Below are positions 1-7,009 of a DNA stretch of 16,457 nucleotides, in pieces; the stretch's first letter is position 1; the number at the start of each line of letters is the position of its first letter. The notes under the pieces are model-generated. The model saw only the letters and a list, made by a program, of their open reading frames with translations, was not told where the DNA came from and did no database searches. Location: positions 1-16,457 of the forward strand of contig JBFJWU010000029.1 of assembly GCA_041623475.1 (NCBI GenBank), in the 5' to 3' direction. The position numbers were made by a program, and so were the translations under genes. Source of the DNA: JBFJWU01 sp041623475 [NCBI: bacterium] (GTDB lineage: Bacteria > J088).

Positions 1-538
1 CCCGCCTGGAATCGGCGCTGTTTTTGCCTGCGTGCCAGCGTTCCAGGGATCGCCACAGCGACTTGAGTTGTTTCTGGAATGTTTCGCGGTCGTCCAGTGA
101 ACCGTTCAGCCACGACACCATCGGTTCTTCCCCGCCGGCCAGCGACTTGAAAAACGCGGTCAGCTTGTCGCGACTGTAAGTGTCGGCCAGCAGGATCTGG
201 CCCAAGCGCATTCTTTCATCACGGATAATCGTTGCCAGTTCACGTTCTTCGTCACGAGTCAGCAGCGGGACTTTGCCCATCTGCTGGAAATACAACTGGA
301 CCGAATCTTCGGCCTGGGTCGTTGTGGCGTCATCGGTATCGTCGGCTTCTTCGGCCAGTTCCACATTATTGGTTTCGAGAATGTTGAACAGGACTTCCAG
401 TTCCTGGACATCCAGTTCACCAGGCGGAAAGACTTCGTTGATTTCCTCGTAGGTCAGTACCGAACGTGCGCGGCCGATGGCCAGCAACTGGCGGACGCGC
501 GGGTCCTGGGACAGTCGTTTCTGGATTGCCGCGCTCAT
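1..538 (-). CDS. rpoD: RNA polymerase primary sigma factor RpoD, N-terminal part (runs off window)
   Basis: This is the primary (housekeeping) sigma factor, which directs core RNA polymerase to most promoters. Only the first 179 residues are in the window; the reading frame stays open to base 1. Residues about 15-60 look like region 1.1, with the run LLAIGRARSVLTYEEINEVF. An acidic linker follows (EEADDTDDATTTQAED). Region 1.2 is at about 78-105 (DSVQLYFQQMGKVPLLTRDE), and the start of the variable region after it is present. The conserved regions 2-4 lie outside the window. The start ATG overlaps the dnaG stop as ATGA, and there is no good Shine-Dalgarno sequence just upstream, so translation is probably coupled to dnaG. 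The position after dnaG is the classic macromolecular-synthesis operon order, which supports RpoD over an alternative sigma factor. Confidence 0.93.
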   Translation of the reverse strand, partial: MSAAIQKRLSQDPRVRQLLAIGRARSVLTYEEINEVFPPGELDVQELEVLFNILETNNVELAEEADDTDDATTTQAEDSVQLYFQQMGKVPLLTRDEERELATIIRDERMRLGQILLADTYSRDKLTAFFKSLAGGEEPMVSWLNGSLDDRETFQKQLKSLWRSLERWHAGKNSADSRR

Positions 539-2214
539 TGGGACGTTTGCCGCAAATCCTGGATCTGGCGACGCAGTTCGCGTGCCTCGTCCAGACGCCC
601 GTCACGTCGCAGGGATTCCTCGCGGGATGAAAGGTCCGAGATCCGGTTTTTCAGGCCACGGTCGGCGGCGCGTTCGCGGACATCCTGGATCAGCTGGTTC
701 GCGTCGGCGGCAACCGGTTCAGCGTGGGCCATACGCCCCAGCCATTCCCGAAAACCTGGCTCTTCCAGCTGCCGGCCCTCCAGCACCGCTGCCAGCCACG
801 GGTGAACGCCGTCAAGGACCATCGACTCGCCAATTGCAAACCGGCGTTCGGGGTCGCCCAGGACCAGGATCGCCAGTTTTTCTTCGACACCGGCAGGGCC
901 TCGGCCGCCGGCCATCCGGGCTGCGCGGACCGGTTCCGTTCGGCCTCGCTGCAGGTCCCTTAGTTGTTTCAACAAGGCGTCGACGGTTACGCCGGCGGCT
1001 GCAGAGACATCGGCCAACAGTAATTCCGTATAGACAGGGTCGCGAATCTCAGCCAGTCGTTCCAGTAACTTCTGCAATTGCCGGTGACGATCGTCCGTGC
1101 TGGACGTTGCTGCAATATGGTGTTCCAGGTACCACGGCCAGAACAGAGGCGCTGACTCCAGATGCCGGGCGACCTGATCGGGGCCGGCAGACTGGACAAA
1201 GCTGTCCGGGTCCTCGCCGTTCGGCAACAGCAGGATATGGACCTCGGCGCCCCGCTGTGTCAGCAGGCCCCAGGCTTTCAACGCTGCTCGCACGCCGGCA
1301 TCGTCGGCATCGAACGCCAGGATCACCTGGCGGACGTGGGCCGCTATCCGCGCGGCCTGCCGGTCGGTCAGGGCAGTGCCCAGCGGTGCCACAGCATCTG
1401 TGAACCCCGCCAGGTGCAGACGAATGACGTCGGTGTAGCCTTCGCAGACCAAGGCGCGGCGATCCTGTTTCCAGGATGCCCGGGCCTGCTCCAGCCCGAA
1501 CAACAGATTGCCTTTTCTGAACCAGGCCGAGTCCGGCGAGTTGATGTACTTTGCCTTGTCTTCCTCGTTCAGTCGTCGGCCGCCAAATCCGGCGGGGCGA
1601 CCGTTTTCGTCGTGAATCGGAAACATCAGGCGATTGACAAACCGGTCGTGGCTGCGACTGGATGCGGTCAGGCCCAGTCGTTCCGACAGGTCCAGGGACC
1701 AGCCTTTCTTGCGCACAAGCGCTGTCCAGTCGCCGCTTTCGCCCCAGGCGTATCCCAGCCCGAACTGCTCCCAGACCGATTGTGGCAACTGGCGTTGTTC
1801 CAGGTATTCCCGGGCGTGTTCAGCCTTGCTGCTGTCCAGCAACATTCTGTGGAAGTAGGTCCCGGCGGCATCCAGCAGTGAAAGGCCCGCAGCGAATTCG
1901 TCGCTGTTGCGTGAAACTGCGCCCGGTGCCGGTCGCCGTTCTTCCAACTGGACACCGGCAAAATCGGCTGCGCGCGCCAGCGCTTCGGGGAACTCGACAC
2001 CTTCTTTCAGTTCGATAAAACGAAGGATATCCCCGCCGGCGCCACATCCGAAACAATAGAACAGTCCGTCCGGACGGACGCTGAAACTGGGTGTCTTTTC
2101 TTCGTGAAAAGGACAACGGCCGACAAAACGACCGCCGGCCCGGCGCAGGGGGACAAACGTCGAAATATAGGCGACGGCGTCTATTGAATCTTTTACGCGA
2201 TCAACGTCGCTCAT
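535..2214 (-). CDS. dnaG: DNA primase DnaG
   Basis: DnaG synthesises the RNA primers for chromosomal replication and acts with the DnaB helicase at the fork. The 559-residue product is a little shorter than E. coli DnaG (581). The CHC2 zinc-binding domain is at the N-terminus, with ligands C34, H37, C54 and C57 in CPFHEEKTPSFSV and YCFGCG. The TOPRIM catalytic core follows, with E258 in CEGYTDVI and D302/D304 in FDADDAG, equivalent by motif to the E. coli catalytic acidic residues. A GEDPDSF motif comes next. The C-terminal helicase-binding part is less conserved and ends in a charged, probably coiled-coil segment. The ATG start is 7 nt after the yqeY stop, and the stop overlaps the rpoD start. 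No strong ribosome-binding site is visible, so coupling to yqeY is likely. Confidence 0.97.
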   Translation of the reverse strand: MSDVDRVKDSIDAVAYISTFVPLRRAGGRFVGRCPFHEEKTPSFSVRPDGLFYCFGCGAGGDILRFIELKEGVEFPEALARAADFAGVQLEERRPAPGAVSRNSDEFAAGLSLLDAAGTYFHRMLLDSSKAEHAREYLEQRQLPQSVWEQFGLGYAWGESGDWTALVRKKGWSLDLSERLGLTASSRSHDRFVNRLMFPIHDENGRPAGFGGRRLNEEDKAKYINSPDSAWFRKGNLLFGLEQARASWKQDRRALVCEGYTDVIRLHLAGFTDAVAPLGTALTDRQAARIAAHVRQVILAFDADDAGVRAALKAWGLLTQRGAEVHILLLPNGEDPDSFVQSAGPDQVARHLESAPLFWPWYLEHHIAATSSTDDRHRQLQKLLERLAEIRDPVYTELLLADVSAAAGVTVDALLKQLRDLQRGRTEPVRAARMAGGRGPAGVEEKLAILVLGDPERRFAIGESMVLDGVHPWLAAVLEGRQLEEPGFREWLGRMAHAEPVAADANQLIQDVRERAADRGLKNRISDLSSREESLRRDGRLDEARELRRQIQDLRQTSQ

Positions 2215-2221
2215 TCGCGTG

Positions 2222-2662
2222 TCAGTCGTTCAGTTTACTGCGCAGGATTTCGGCAACTCGCTTGCCGTCGACGTTTCCTTGCAGCGATTTCATCACGGCG
2301 CCCATCACCGGACCGTACTGGGGAGTGTCGCCCGCTGCTGCGATCGCTGCATCACATGCCGCTTCAATCTGTTCGTCGCCGATTTCCGGCGGCAGGTATG
2401 CCTGGAGAAGGTCGACTTCGCGGGACTCGCGGTCGGCCAGTTCGTCGCGACCGCCATCGCGATAGGCATCAACGCTTTCGCGCCGTTGCTTAATCATGGA
2501 CTTGATGATCTTCTGGATACCGTCATCGTCCAGTTCGCCACCGGCCTCGATTTCCCTGTTCTTGATTGCGGATTTCACCATTCGCAGGGTATCAGCCCGC
2601 ACCGAGTCGCGGCTCTTAAGGGCGTCCTTCAGGTCATTCTGGATCTGCTGGGCGATGGGCAT
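2222..2662 (-). CDS. yqeY: YqeY / GatB-like family protein
   Basis: This 146-residue protein matches the YqeY family (about 148 residues), which resembles the C-terminal tRNA-binding domain of the amidotransferase subunit GatB. Its precise role is not well established. Recognisable family features are the start MPIAQQIQNDLKDALKSRD, the VRADTLRMVKSAIKNREIE helix, IKQRRES, LLQAYLPPEI, and the end segment with MGAVMKSLQGNVDGKRV. The ATG at 2662 is chosen because GGAG lies 7 nt upstream and the protein begins there with the family's usual residues. The frame stays open for about 69 more codons upstream, but those residues are arginine-rich and unlike the family. It is the first gene of the yqeY-dnaG-rpoD cluster. 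In many bacteria rpsU precedes it, but no rpsU is present here. Confidence 0.93.
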   Translation of the reverse strand: MPIAQQIQNDLKDALKSRDSVRADTLRMVKSAIKNREIEAGGELDDDGIQKIIKSMIKQRRESVDAYRDGGRDELADRESREVDLLQAYLPPEIGDEQIEAACDAAIAAAGDTPQYGPVMGAVMKSLQGNVDGKRVAEILRSKLND

Positions 2663-2835
2663 ACGGTTTCTCCGGAAGATTCTTTCGCAACGCCAGCCGT
2701 CGGCTTGTCGGGCAATACCTTGTAAGCCGTTGTTGCAAAAGGGTTTTATTCGGCGATGTCGTGGCGGGCGCAGCTGTCTGGACTTGTCCGCCTGTCTTTG
2801 AAATCGTATCGGAACTGCAGTGTTGTTGCCAGCCC

Positions 2836-2863
2836 TTGACAATCCTGTGTCAGTGCTTATCAT
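2836..2863 (+). promoter_or_regulatory. Sigma70-type promoter of lon
   Basis: A perfect -35 box TTGACA (2836-2841) is followed after 16 nt by TATCAT (2858-2863), which matches the -10 consensus at five of six positions. The distance to the lon ATG allows a leader of about 50 nt. The -35 context CCCTTGA also resembles a heat-shock sigma32 -35 element, but no CCCCAT-like -10 box is present, so a housekeeping promoter is the better reading. Confidence 0.7.
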
Positions 2864-2872
2864 AGGCACTGA
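2850..2872. promoter_or_regulatory. Perfect inverted repeat (candidate operator) over the lon -10 box
   Basis: TCAGTGC (2850-2856) and GCACTGA (2866-2872) are exact reverse complements separated by 9 nt that contain most of the -10 box. Position and symmetry suit a dimeric repressor that blocks lon transcription. The 9-nt spacing recalls the HrcA/CIRCE element, but the half-sites are in the opposite orientation, so CIRCE is not claimed. It could also form a small hairpin in the DNA or in a longer transcript. Confidence 0.5.
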
Positions 2873-2919
2873 ATGGGAAATTCAAGCCAGACTGGCGACT
2901 CAGCAACAGGAGCGCACCA

Positions 2920-5418
2920 ATGACCGACAAACAGGACAAGACCCCGCCAGACGGTTTGGAGCCGGTGGAGCCGGAGGCGCAGGAGCCACGCCAGGGCGAA
3001 TTGCCGCTGCTGCCGCTGCGCAATACCGTCATCTTCCCGGTCCTGACCGTGCCGTTGTCCGTCGGCCGGCCCCGCAGCGTCAAGGCGGTCGAGGCCGCCC
3101 TGGAAAACGACAAGCTTCTGGTCGTCGTCGCCCAGAAAGACCCCGATGTCGATGAGCCGACACCGGATGACCTGTTCGGCTCCGGGGTATTGGCACGCGT
3201 CGTCAAGTTAATCAAGCTGGCAGATGGCAACCAGAGTCTGGTCGTCCAGGGCCTGCAGCGCATTCGCGTTGACGAGTATACGTCGCAGCGGCCCTACCTG
3301 AATGTTCGCTACTCAGTCCAGGATGAAACCCTGGACCAGGATGTCGAAATCGAAGCGCTGATGCTGAACCTGAAATCGCTGGCCAAGCAGGTCATTGACC
3401 TGAGTCCGACGATTCCGGATGAAGCGCACGTCTTTATCGAAAACATCGAAGACCCGTCGGTCCTGGCGGACATGATTGCCAGCAACCTGCGGTTGTCCAC
3501 CGAGGAAAAACAGCAGATCCTCGAGAACCTGGATGTCAAGGCCCGCCTGCGCGATGTTATCGAACTGCTTAACCGCGAAGTCCAGGTGCTGGACCTGAGC
3601 CAGAAAATCAAGAGCGAGGTCCGCGGCGAGATCGACAAGAGCCAACGCGAGTACTTCCTGCGCGAACAGTTGAAGGCGATCAAGCGGGAACTGGGCGAGG
3701 ACGAGGGCATCGAGGAAGAGGTCGAAGAGGTCCGCAGCGAGATCGATGCCAAAGGATTTCCCGAGGAGGTCTACGAGGTCGCGGTCAAGGAACTCAAGCG
3801 CCTGGAGCGGACACCGCCCCAGTCGCCGGAATACGGCATCATCCGGACGTACATCGACTGGCTGCTTGAACTGCCATGGTCCGAGACCACTGAGGATCGG
3901 CTGGACCTGGTTCATGCCAAAGAGGTGCTGGACGAGGACCACTATGGTCTGGAAAAAGTCAAGAAACGAATTCTTGAGTACCTGGCGGTCCTGCAGCTTA
4001 AGCAGGACCTGAAAGGGCCGATCCTCTGCCTGGTTGGACCACCGGGGGTCGGCAAGACCAGCCTGGGCAAATCCATTGCCCGGGCACTGGACCGCAAGTT
4101 TGTGCGGGCCAGCCTGGGGGGAGTACGTGACGAAGCCGAAATCCGTGGACATCGACGCACGTACATCGGTGCATTGCCCGGGCGGATTCTGCAGGGGATG
4201 AAAAAGGCCGGCAGTTCTAACCCGGTTTTTGTCCTTGATGAGGTTGACAAGATCGGCCAGGATTTTCGCGGGGATCCGTCCAGTGCTTTGCTGGAAGTAC
4301 TGGACCCGGAACAGAACGGCTCCTTCAGTGATCATTACCTGGAGGTCCCCTATGACCTGAGCCATGTGATGTTTGTCGCGACGGCCAACCGGGTTGATAC
4401 GATTCCACCGCCGTTGCTGGACCGGATGGAAGTGATCGAACTGAGCGGCTACACGCTGGAAGACAAATTCCAGATCGCCCGCGCCCATATCGTTCCCGAC
4501 GAACTGGAGAATCACGGGTTGGATTTGGATCGGGTCGAGATAACCGACGAGGCGCTGGAGTTCCTGATCGAAAGCTACACGCGTGAAGCGGGCGTTCGAA
4601 ACCTGAAACGCCAGTCCGCCGGTGTCGTTCGTGGTGCCGCGCGCCAGATCATTGAAACCGGTGACAAAAAGGTCGTTATTGATCGCGAAAAGGTCGAGGA
4701 ATACCTGGGTCCGATCAAGTACTTCAAGGATCACGCTGAACAGTTGCAGGTGCCCGGAGTTGCGATCGGACTGGCCTGGACCCCCGTCGGCGGTGACATT
4801 CTGTTTATTGAAGCCAATGGAATGACGGGCAAAGGCAAGTTGACGCTGACGGGTCAATTAGGCGAGGTCATGAAGGAATCCGCCCAGATCGCGATGAGCT
4901 ACTCGCGGGCCCATGCGACCGACCTGGGTATCGACCTGGCCAAGCTGGAAAGCACCGATGTCCATATCCATGTACCTGAAGGTGCTATTCCCAAAGACGG
5001 CCCCAGCGCCGGGATCGCGATGTTGTCAGTGCTGGTCAGCCTGTTCACTGGACGCAAGGTGCGCAGCCAGATTGCGATGACTGGCGAGATCACACTGCGC
5101 GGAAACGTCTTGCCAATCGGCGGTGTCAAGGAAAAGGTGATTGCTGCGGCCCGGGCCGGCATTGCCGAGGTGATCCTGCCCGAGAAAAACCGCAAGGACC
5201 TGGTGGACGTTTCCGACGAGATCCGGGAAAATCTGACGTTCCACTTTGTCAGCCGTATGGACGAAGTGCTGGAGCTGGCGCTGGAATCCGCGGGTAAAAC
5301 GAAGCCCGCGCGCAAGGCACCGGCGAAAAAGAAACCAGCGGCGGCCAGCAAAACCAAGTCCGGAGCTACACGTAAGGCCGGACCCGGCAGGCGTTCGGCA
5401 ACCAGCAGCGGAGGTTAA
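2920..5418 (+). CDS. lon: ATP-dependent protease Lon (LonA type)
   Basis: Lon is a cytosolic homohexameric AAA+ serine protease that unfolds and degrades misfolded and regulatory proteins. The 832-residue product has the N-terminal substrate-binding domain (LPLLPLRNTVIFPVLTVPL near residue 30). A coiled helical region follows, then the AAA+ module with Walker A GPPGVGKT (373-380) and Walker B VFVLDE (436-441). The S16 protease domain has the catalytic Ser696 in PKDGPSAG and Lys739 in GGVKEK, 43 residues apart as in E. coli Lon. The ATG is preceded by AGGAG at 7 nt. The product is longer than E. coli Lon (784) mainly because of a basic 40-residue tail (793-832) with 13 Lys/Arg and no acidic residue. 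It is probably cotranscribed with the zinc-ribbon gene 3 nt downstream. Confidence 0.97.
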   Translation: MTDKQDKTPPDGLEPVEPEAQEPRQGELPLLPLRNTVIFPVLTVPLSVGRPRSVKAVEAALENDKLLVVVAQKDPDVDEPTPDDLFGSGVLARVVKLIKLADGNQSLVVQGLQRIRVDEYTSQRPYLNVRYSVQDETLDQDVEIEALMLNLKSLAKQVIDLSPTIPDEAHVFIENIEDPSVLADMIASNLRLSTEEKQQILENLDVKARLRDVIELLNREVQVLDLSQKIKSEVRGEIDKSQREYFLREQLKAIKRELGEDEGIEEEVEEVRSEIDAKGFPEEVYEVAVKELKRLERTPPQSPEYGIIRTYIDWLLELPWSETTEDRLDLVHAKEVLDEDHYGLEKVKKRILEYLAVLQLKQDLKGPILCLVGPPGVGKTSLGKSIARALDRKFVRASLGGVRDEAEIRGHRRTYIGALPGRILQGMKKAGSSNPVFVLDEVDKIGQDFRGDPSSALLEVLDPEQNGSFSDHYLEVPYDLSHVMFVATANRVDTIPPPLLDRMEVIELSGYTLEDKFQIARAHIVPDELENHGLDLDRVEITDEALEFLIESYTREAGVRNLKRQSAGVVRGAARQIIETGDKKVVIDREKVEEYLGPIKYFKDHAEQLQVPGVAIGLAWTPVGGDILFIEANGMTGKGKLTLTGQLGEVMKESAQIAMSYSRAHATDLGIDLAKLESTDVHIHVPEGAIPKDGPSAGIAMLSVLVSLFTGRKVRSQIAMTGEITLRGNVLPIGGVKEKVIAAARAGIAEVILPEKNRKDLVDVSDEIRENLTFHFVSRMDEVLELALESAGKTKPARKAPAKKKPAAASKTKSGATRKAGPGRRSATSSGG

Positions 5419-5421
5419 GTC

Positions 5422-5727
5422 GTGCCCATCTATGAGTACCAGTGCAGCAAGTGTGGTGATGTTTTCGAAGCCCGGCAGAAGATTTCGGATGATCCGCTGA
5501 CAATCCACGAAGAATGCGGAGGAGATGTCAAGCGGCTGATATCAAATACGAGTTTTGTCCTGAAGGGGTCCGGGTGGTACAAGACCGACTATGCGTCGGG
5601 TAACGGCAAGGGTTCTGGTGGCGCGGATACAGCCAAGCCCGACAAGGCCGACAAGACCGAAAAGTCATCGCCTGCGGACTCGGCAGCAACCGGATCCGGA
5701 AGCAGCGCGAGCAGCACTTCCGATTAG
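5422..5727 (+). CDS. FmdB-like zinc-ribbon protein
   Basis: This 101-residue protein belongs to the FmdB/CxxC putative regulatory family, named after a protein linked to formamidase expression; the function is generally unknown. It starts MPIYEYQCSKCGDVFE, the family signature, with C8 and C11 as the first zinc knuckle. The second knuckle is unusual: most members have CxxC, while here it reads HEEC (H29, C32), which would give a C2HC site. ISNTSFVLKGSGWYKTDY (residues 40-57) is also typical. The remainder is a low-complexity Gly/Ser/Ala/Lys/Asp tail. The GTG start is supported by GGAGGT 6 nt upstream, which lies inside the end of lon, and only 3 nt separate the genes. A stem-loop follows the stop. 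Confidence 0.88.
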   Translation: MPIYEYQCSKCGDVFEARQKISDDPLTIHEECGGDVKRLISNTSFVLKGSGWYKTDYASGNGKGSGGADTAKPDKADKTEKSSPADSAATGSGSSASSTSD

Positions 5728-5728
5728 A

Positions 5729-5759
5729 ACATCCGCCGTTCAGACAGAACGGCGGATGT
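5729..5759. terminator. 13-bp perfect stem-loop between convergent genes
   Basis: ACATCCGCCGTTC (5729-5741) pairs perfectly with 5747-5759 around the loop AGACA. It starts just after the fmdB-like stop and includes the stop codon and last codons of the minus-strand cysteine desulfurase. The placement suggests a shared bidirectional terminator. There is no T-tract after it on the plus strand, and only TCTAAT on the minus strand, so it may be a weak terminator or an mRNA 3'-end stabiliser. Confidence 0.65.
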
Positions 5760-6906
5760 GGGCCAGCGCGTCCAGTACCGGGTTGACCCAATCGCTGCCG
5801 CAATCCGGCGGCAACGAAAACCGGACCAGTTCACGCGCCTGGTTCTGATCCCAATTCATGCGTTCCAGAGCGGCTGAGCCCTGGACGGTTCCGGACGCAC
5901 AGGCACTGCCCGTGCTGACGGCGATCCCGTCCAGGTCCAGTCGCTGGACCAGTTCGGATCCTACCCAGCCGGGAAACCGAACCAGCAATGTTTGCGGCAG
6001 GCCTGCCGGATCGTGAATCGGTTCACAGTCGGGCCACGCGGTCTCCAGACCCTGGCGAAACTGACCCAGGTCCTCGCGCCAGTTCCGGATGCGGGTGTCC
6101 ATTCGCTCGATGGCCAGTTGCGCCGCGACACCGGCCCCGATTGCACCGGGGACATTCTCGGTGCCGGCCCGCCGACGATGTTCCTGTGGGCCACCGGTCA
6201 GCCAGGCCTGCTGCAACAGCCCTGGCCGTGCCGCAAGCGCGCCGATGCCCTTTGGGCCGCCAAACTTGTGGAAGCTGACAGACCAGGCATCAAAAACCGG
6301 TTCGTTGACCGGCAACGGCCGTTTGGCGGTCCACTGAACACCGTCCAGCAACAGAGGAATGCTTCGTTCCTGGCACGTGCCGAACAGCCTGTCCAGGTCC
6401 TGGCAGCCGCCGGTTTCGTTGTGGGCTGCGATCACTGCGACCATCGCAACCCGGTGCGGGCCAGCAGCATCCAGCTGCTCGGCCAGGTGCGCCGGATTGA
6501 CCACGCCCAGGCGATCAGTTGCTGCCAGCTGCAACTTAATCAACCCCCGGTCCGCCAGGCTGTCCAGGGTCCGTGCAACCGCTGGATGTTCGGCGCTGCT
6601 GGCGATCACAACCGGCGCACTGCTGTTGTTGCCAGCGGTGGCGAGAATGCCGTGAATGGCCATGTTCAGGGCCTCGGTCCCGCCGCTGGTCCAGGTAATC
6701 CAATCGGCTGGCACACCCAGTAATGCGGCAACCGACTCGCGAGCCAGGTTCAGGCGATGCCGGGCTTTGCGACCTTCTGTGTGCTGGCTGGACGGATTGC
6801 CCCAGTCCAGGTGCAATGCCTGCGAAACGGCATCGACAACCTCGGGCAGGGGGGGGCTGGTCGCATTGGCATCCAGGTAATAACGCTGTTTGTCCTGTCC
6901 ACTCAT
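5740..6906 (-). CDS. Cysteine desulfurase (NifS/IscS family, class V aminotransferase fold)
   Basis: The predicted enzyme uses pyridoxal phosphate to convert cysteine to alanine plus a protein-bound persulfide, supplying sulfur for Fe-S clusters, thio-tRNAs or cofactors. The 388-residue product begins with YYLDANATSPP and contains TSGGTEALNMAI, SSAEHPAV, HNETGG and DGVQWTAKRP. The PLP lysine is K214 in SFHKFGGPKG. The persulfide cysteine is C336 in STGSACASG, as expected for a desulfurase rather than a simple aminotransferase. The ATG at 6906 fits the family N-terminus; an in-frame ATG at 6951 would add 15 residues that do not look like family sequence. Neither has a good ribosome-binding site. 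No iscU, iscR, sufE or thiI partner is adjacent, so whether it is the housekeeping IscS or a specialised paralogue cannot be decided here. Confidence 0.92.
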   Translation of the reverse strand: MSGQDKQRYYLDANATSPPLPEVVDAVSQALHLDWGNPSSQHTEGRKARHRLNLARESVAALLGVPADWITWTSGGTEALNMAIHGILATAGNNSSAPVVIASSAEHPAVARTLDSLADRGLIKLQLAATDRLGVVNPAHLAEQLDAAGPHRVAMVAVIAAHNETGGCQDLDRLFGTCQERSIPLLLDGVQWTAKRPLPVNEPVFDAWSVSFHKFGGPKGIGALAARPGLLQQAWLTGGPQEHRRRAGTENVPGAIGAGVAAQLAIERMDTRIRNWREDLGQFRQGLETAWPDCEPIHDPAGLPQTLLVRFPGWVGSELVQRLDLDGIAVSTGSACASGTVQGSAALERMNWDQNQARELVRFSLPPDCGSDWVNPVLDALAHIRRSV

Positions 6907-6932
6907 AGCAGGCCCGACGGGCCATAATCCCT

Positions 6933-6961
6933 TTGTTTGCGCGGTTTTCATCTGATATTCT
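6933..6961 (+). promoter_or_regulatory. Probable promoter of the NSS transporter gene
   Basis: TTGTTT (6933-6938) is followed after 17 nt by TATTCT (6956-6961), which carries an upstream TG (6953-6954) as in an extended -10 promoter. This predicts a transcript start near 6968. A small hairpin, GCGCTG/CAGCGC with a 4-nt loop (6975-6990), would lie in the leader just before the ribosome-binding site. Confidence 0.5.
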
Positions 6962-7009
6962 AATTCATCAATTTGCGCTGATCCCAGCGCCAACGGACGG
7001 AGGCAATCA

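Larger units (their letters stand above)
2663..2919. other. Divergent intergenic region between yqeY and lon
   Basis: This 257-bp region separates the minus-strand yqeY-dnaG-rpoD cluster from plus-strand lon. It holds a clear lon promoter and palindrome at its right end. On the minus strand I see no equally good promoter: TTGCAA followed 15 nt later by TATTGC, and CTGGCA with an 18-nt spacer to TACGAT, are only weak matches. There is no ribosomal protein S21 gene and no tRNA-like fold recognised by eye. Confidence 0.6.

Noticed and set aside
477-1403. Long plus-strand open frame (308 codons) opposite dnaG
   Set aside because: It is antisense to the conserved primase, is Arg/Pro/Gly-rich with no recognisable motif, and is typical of a shadow frame in GC-rich DNA.
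2663-2869. N-terminal extension of YqeY or a hidden rpsU gene in the gap
   Set aside because: The open frame upstream of 2662 gives Arg-rich sequence unlike S21 or YqeY, and a good ribosome-binding site marks the internal ATG.
2850-2872. CIRCE element for HrcA at lon
   Set aside because: The spacer is 9 nt, but the arms read TCAGTGC/GCACTGA, the reverse order of the CIRCE arms (TTAGCACTC/GAGTGCTAA). Kept only as an unnamed palindrome.
3313-4857. 514-codon minus-strand open frame opposite lon
   Set aside because: It mirrors the lon codons (Leu/Gln/Asp/Val-rich), has no family motif, and lies across the invariant Lon domains. The length comes from lon codon bias.
6911-6923. GGCCCGACGGGCC inverted repeat before the desulfurase start
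   Set aside because: The single-base spacer is too short for a hairpin, and in GC-rich DNA such a short repeat can arise by chance.
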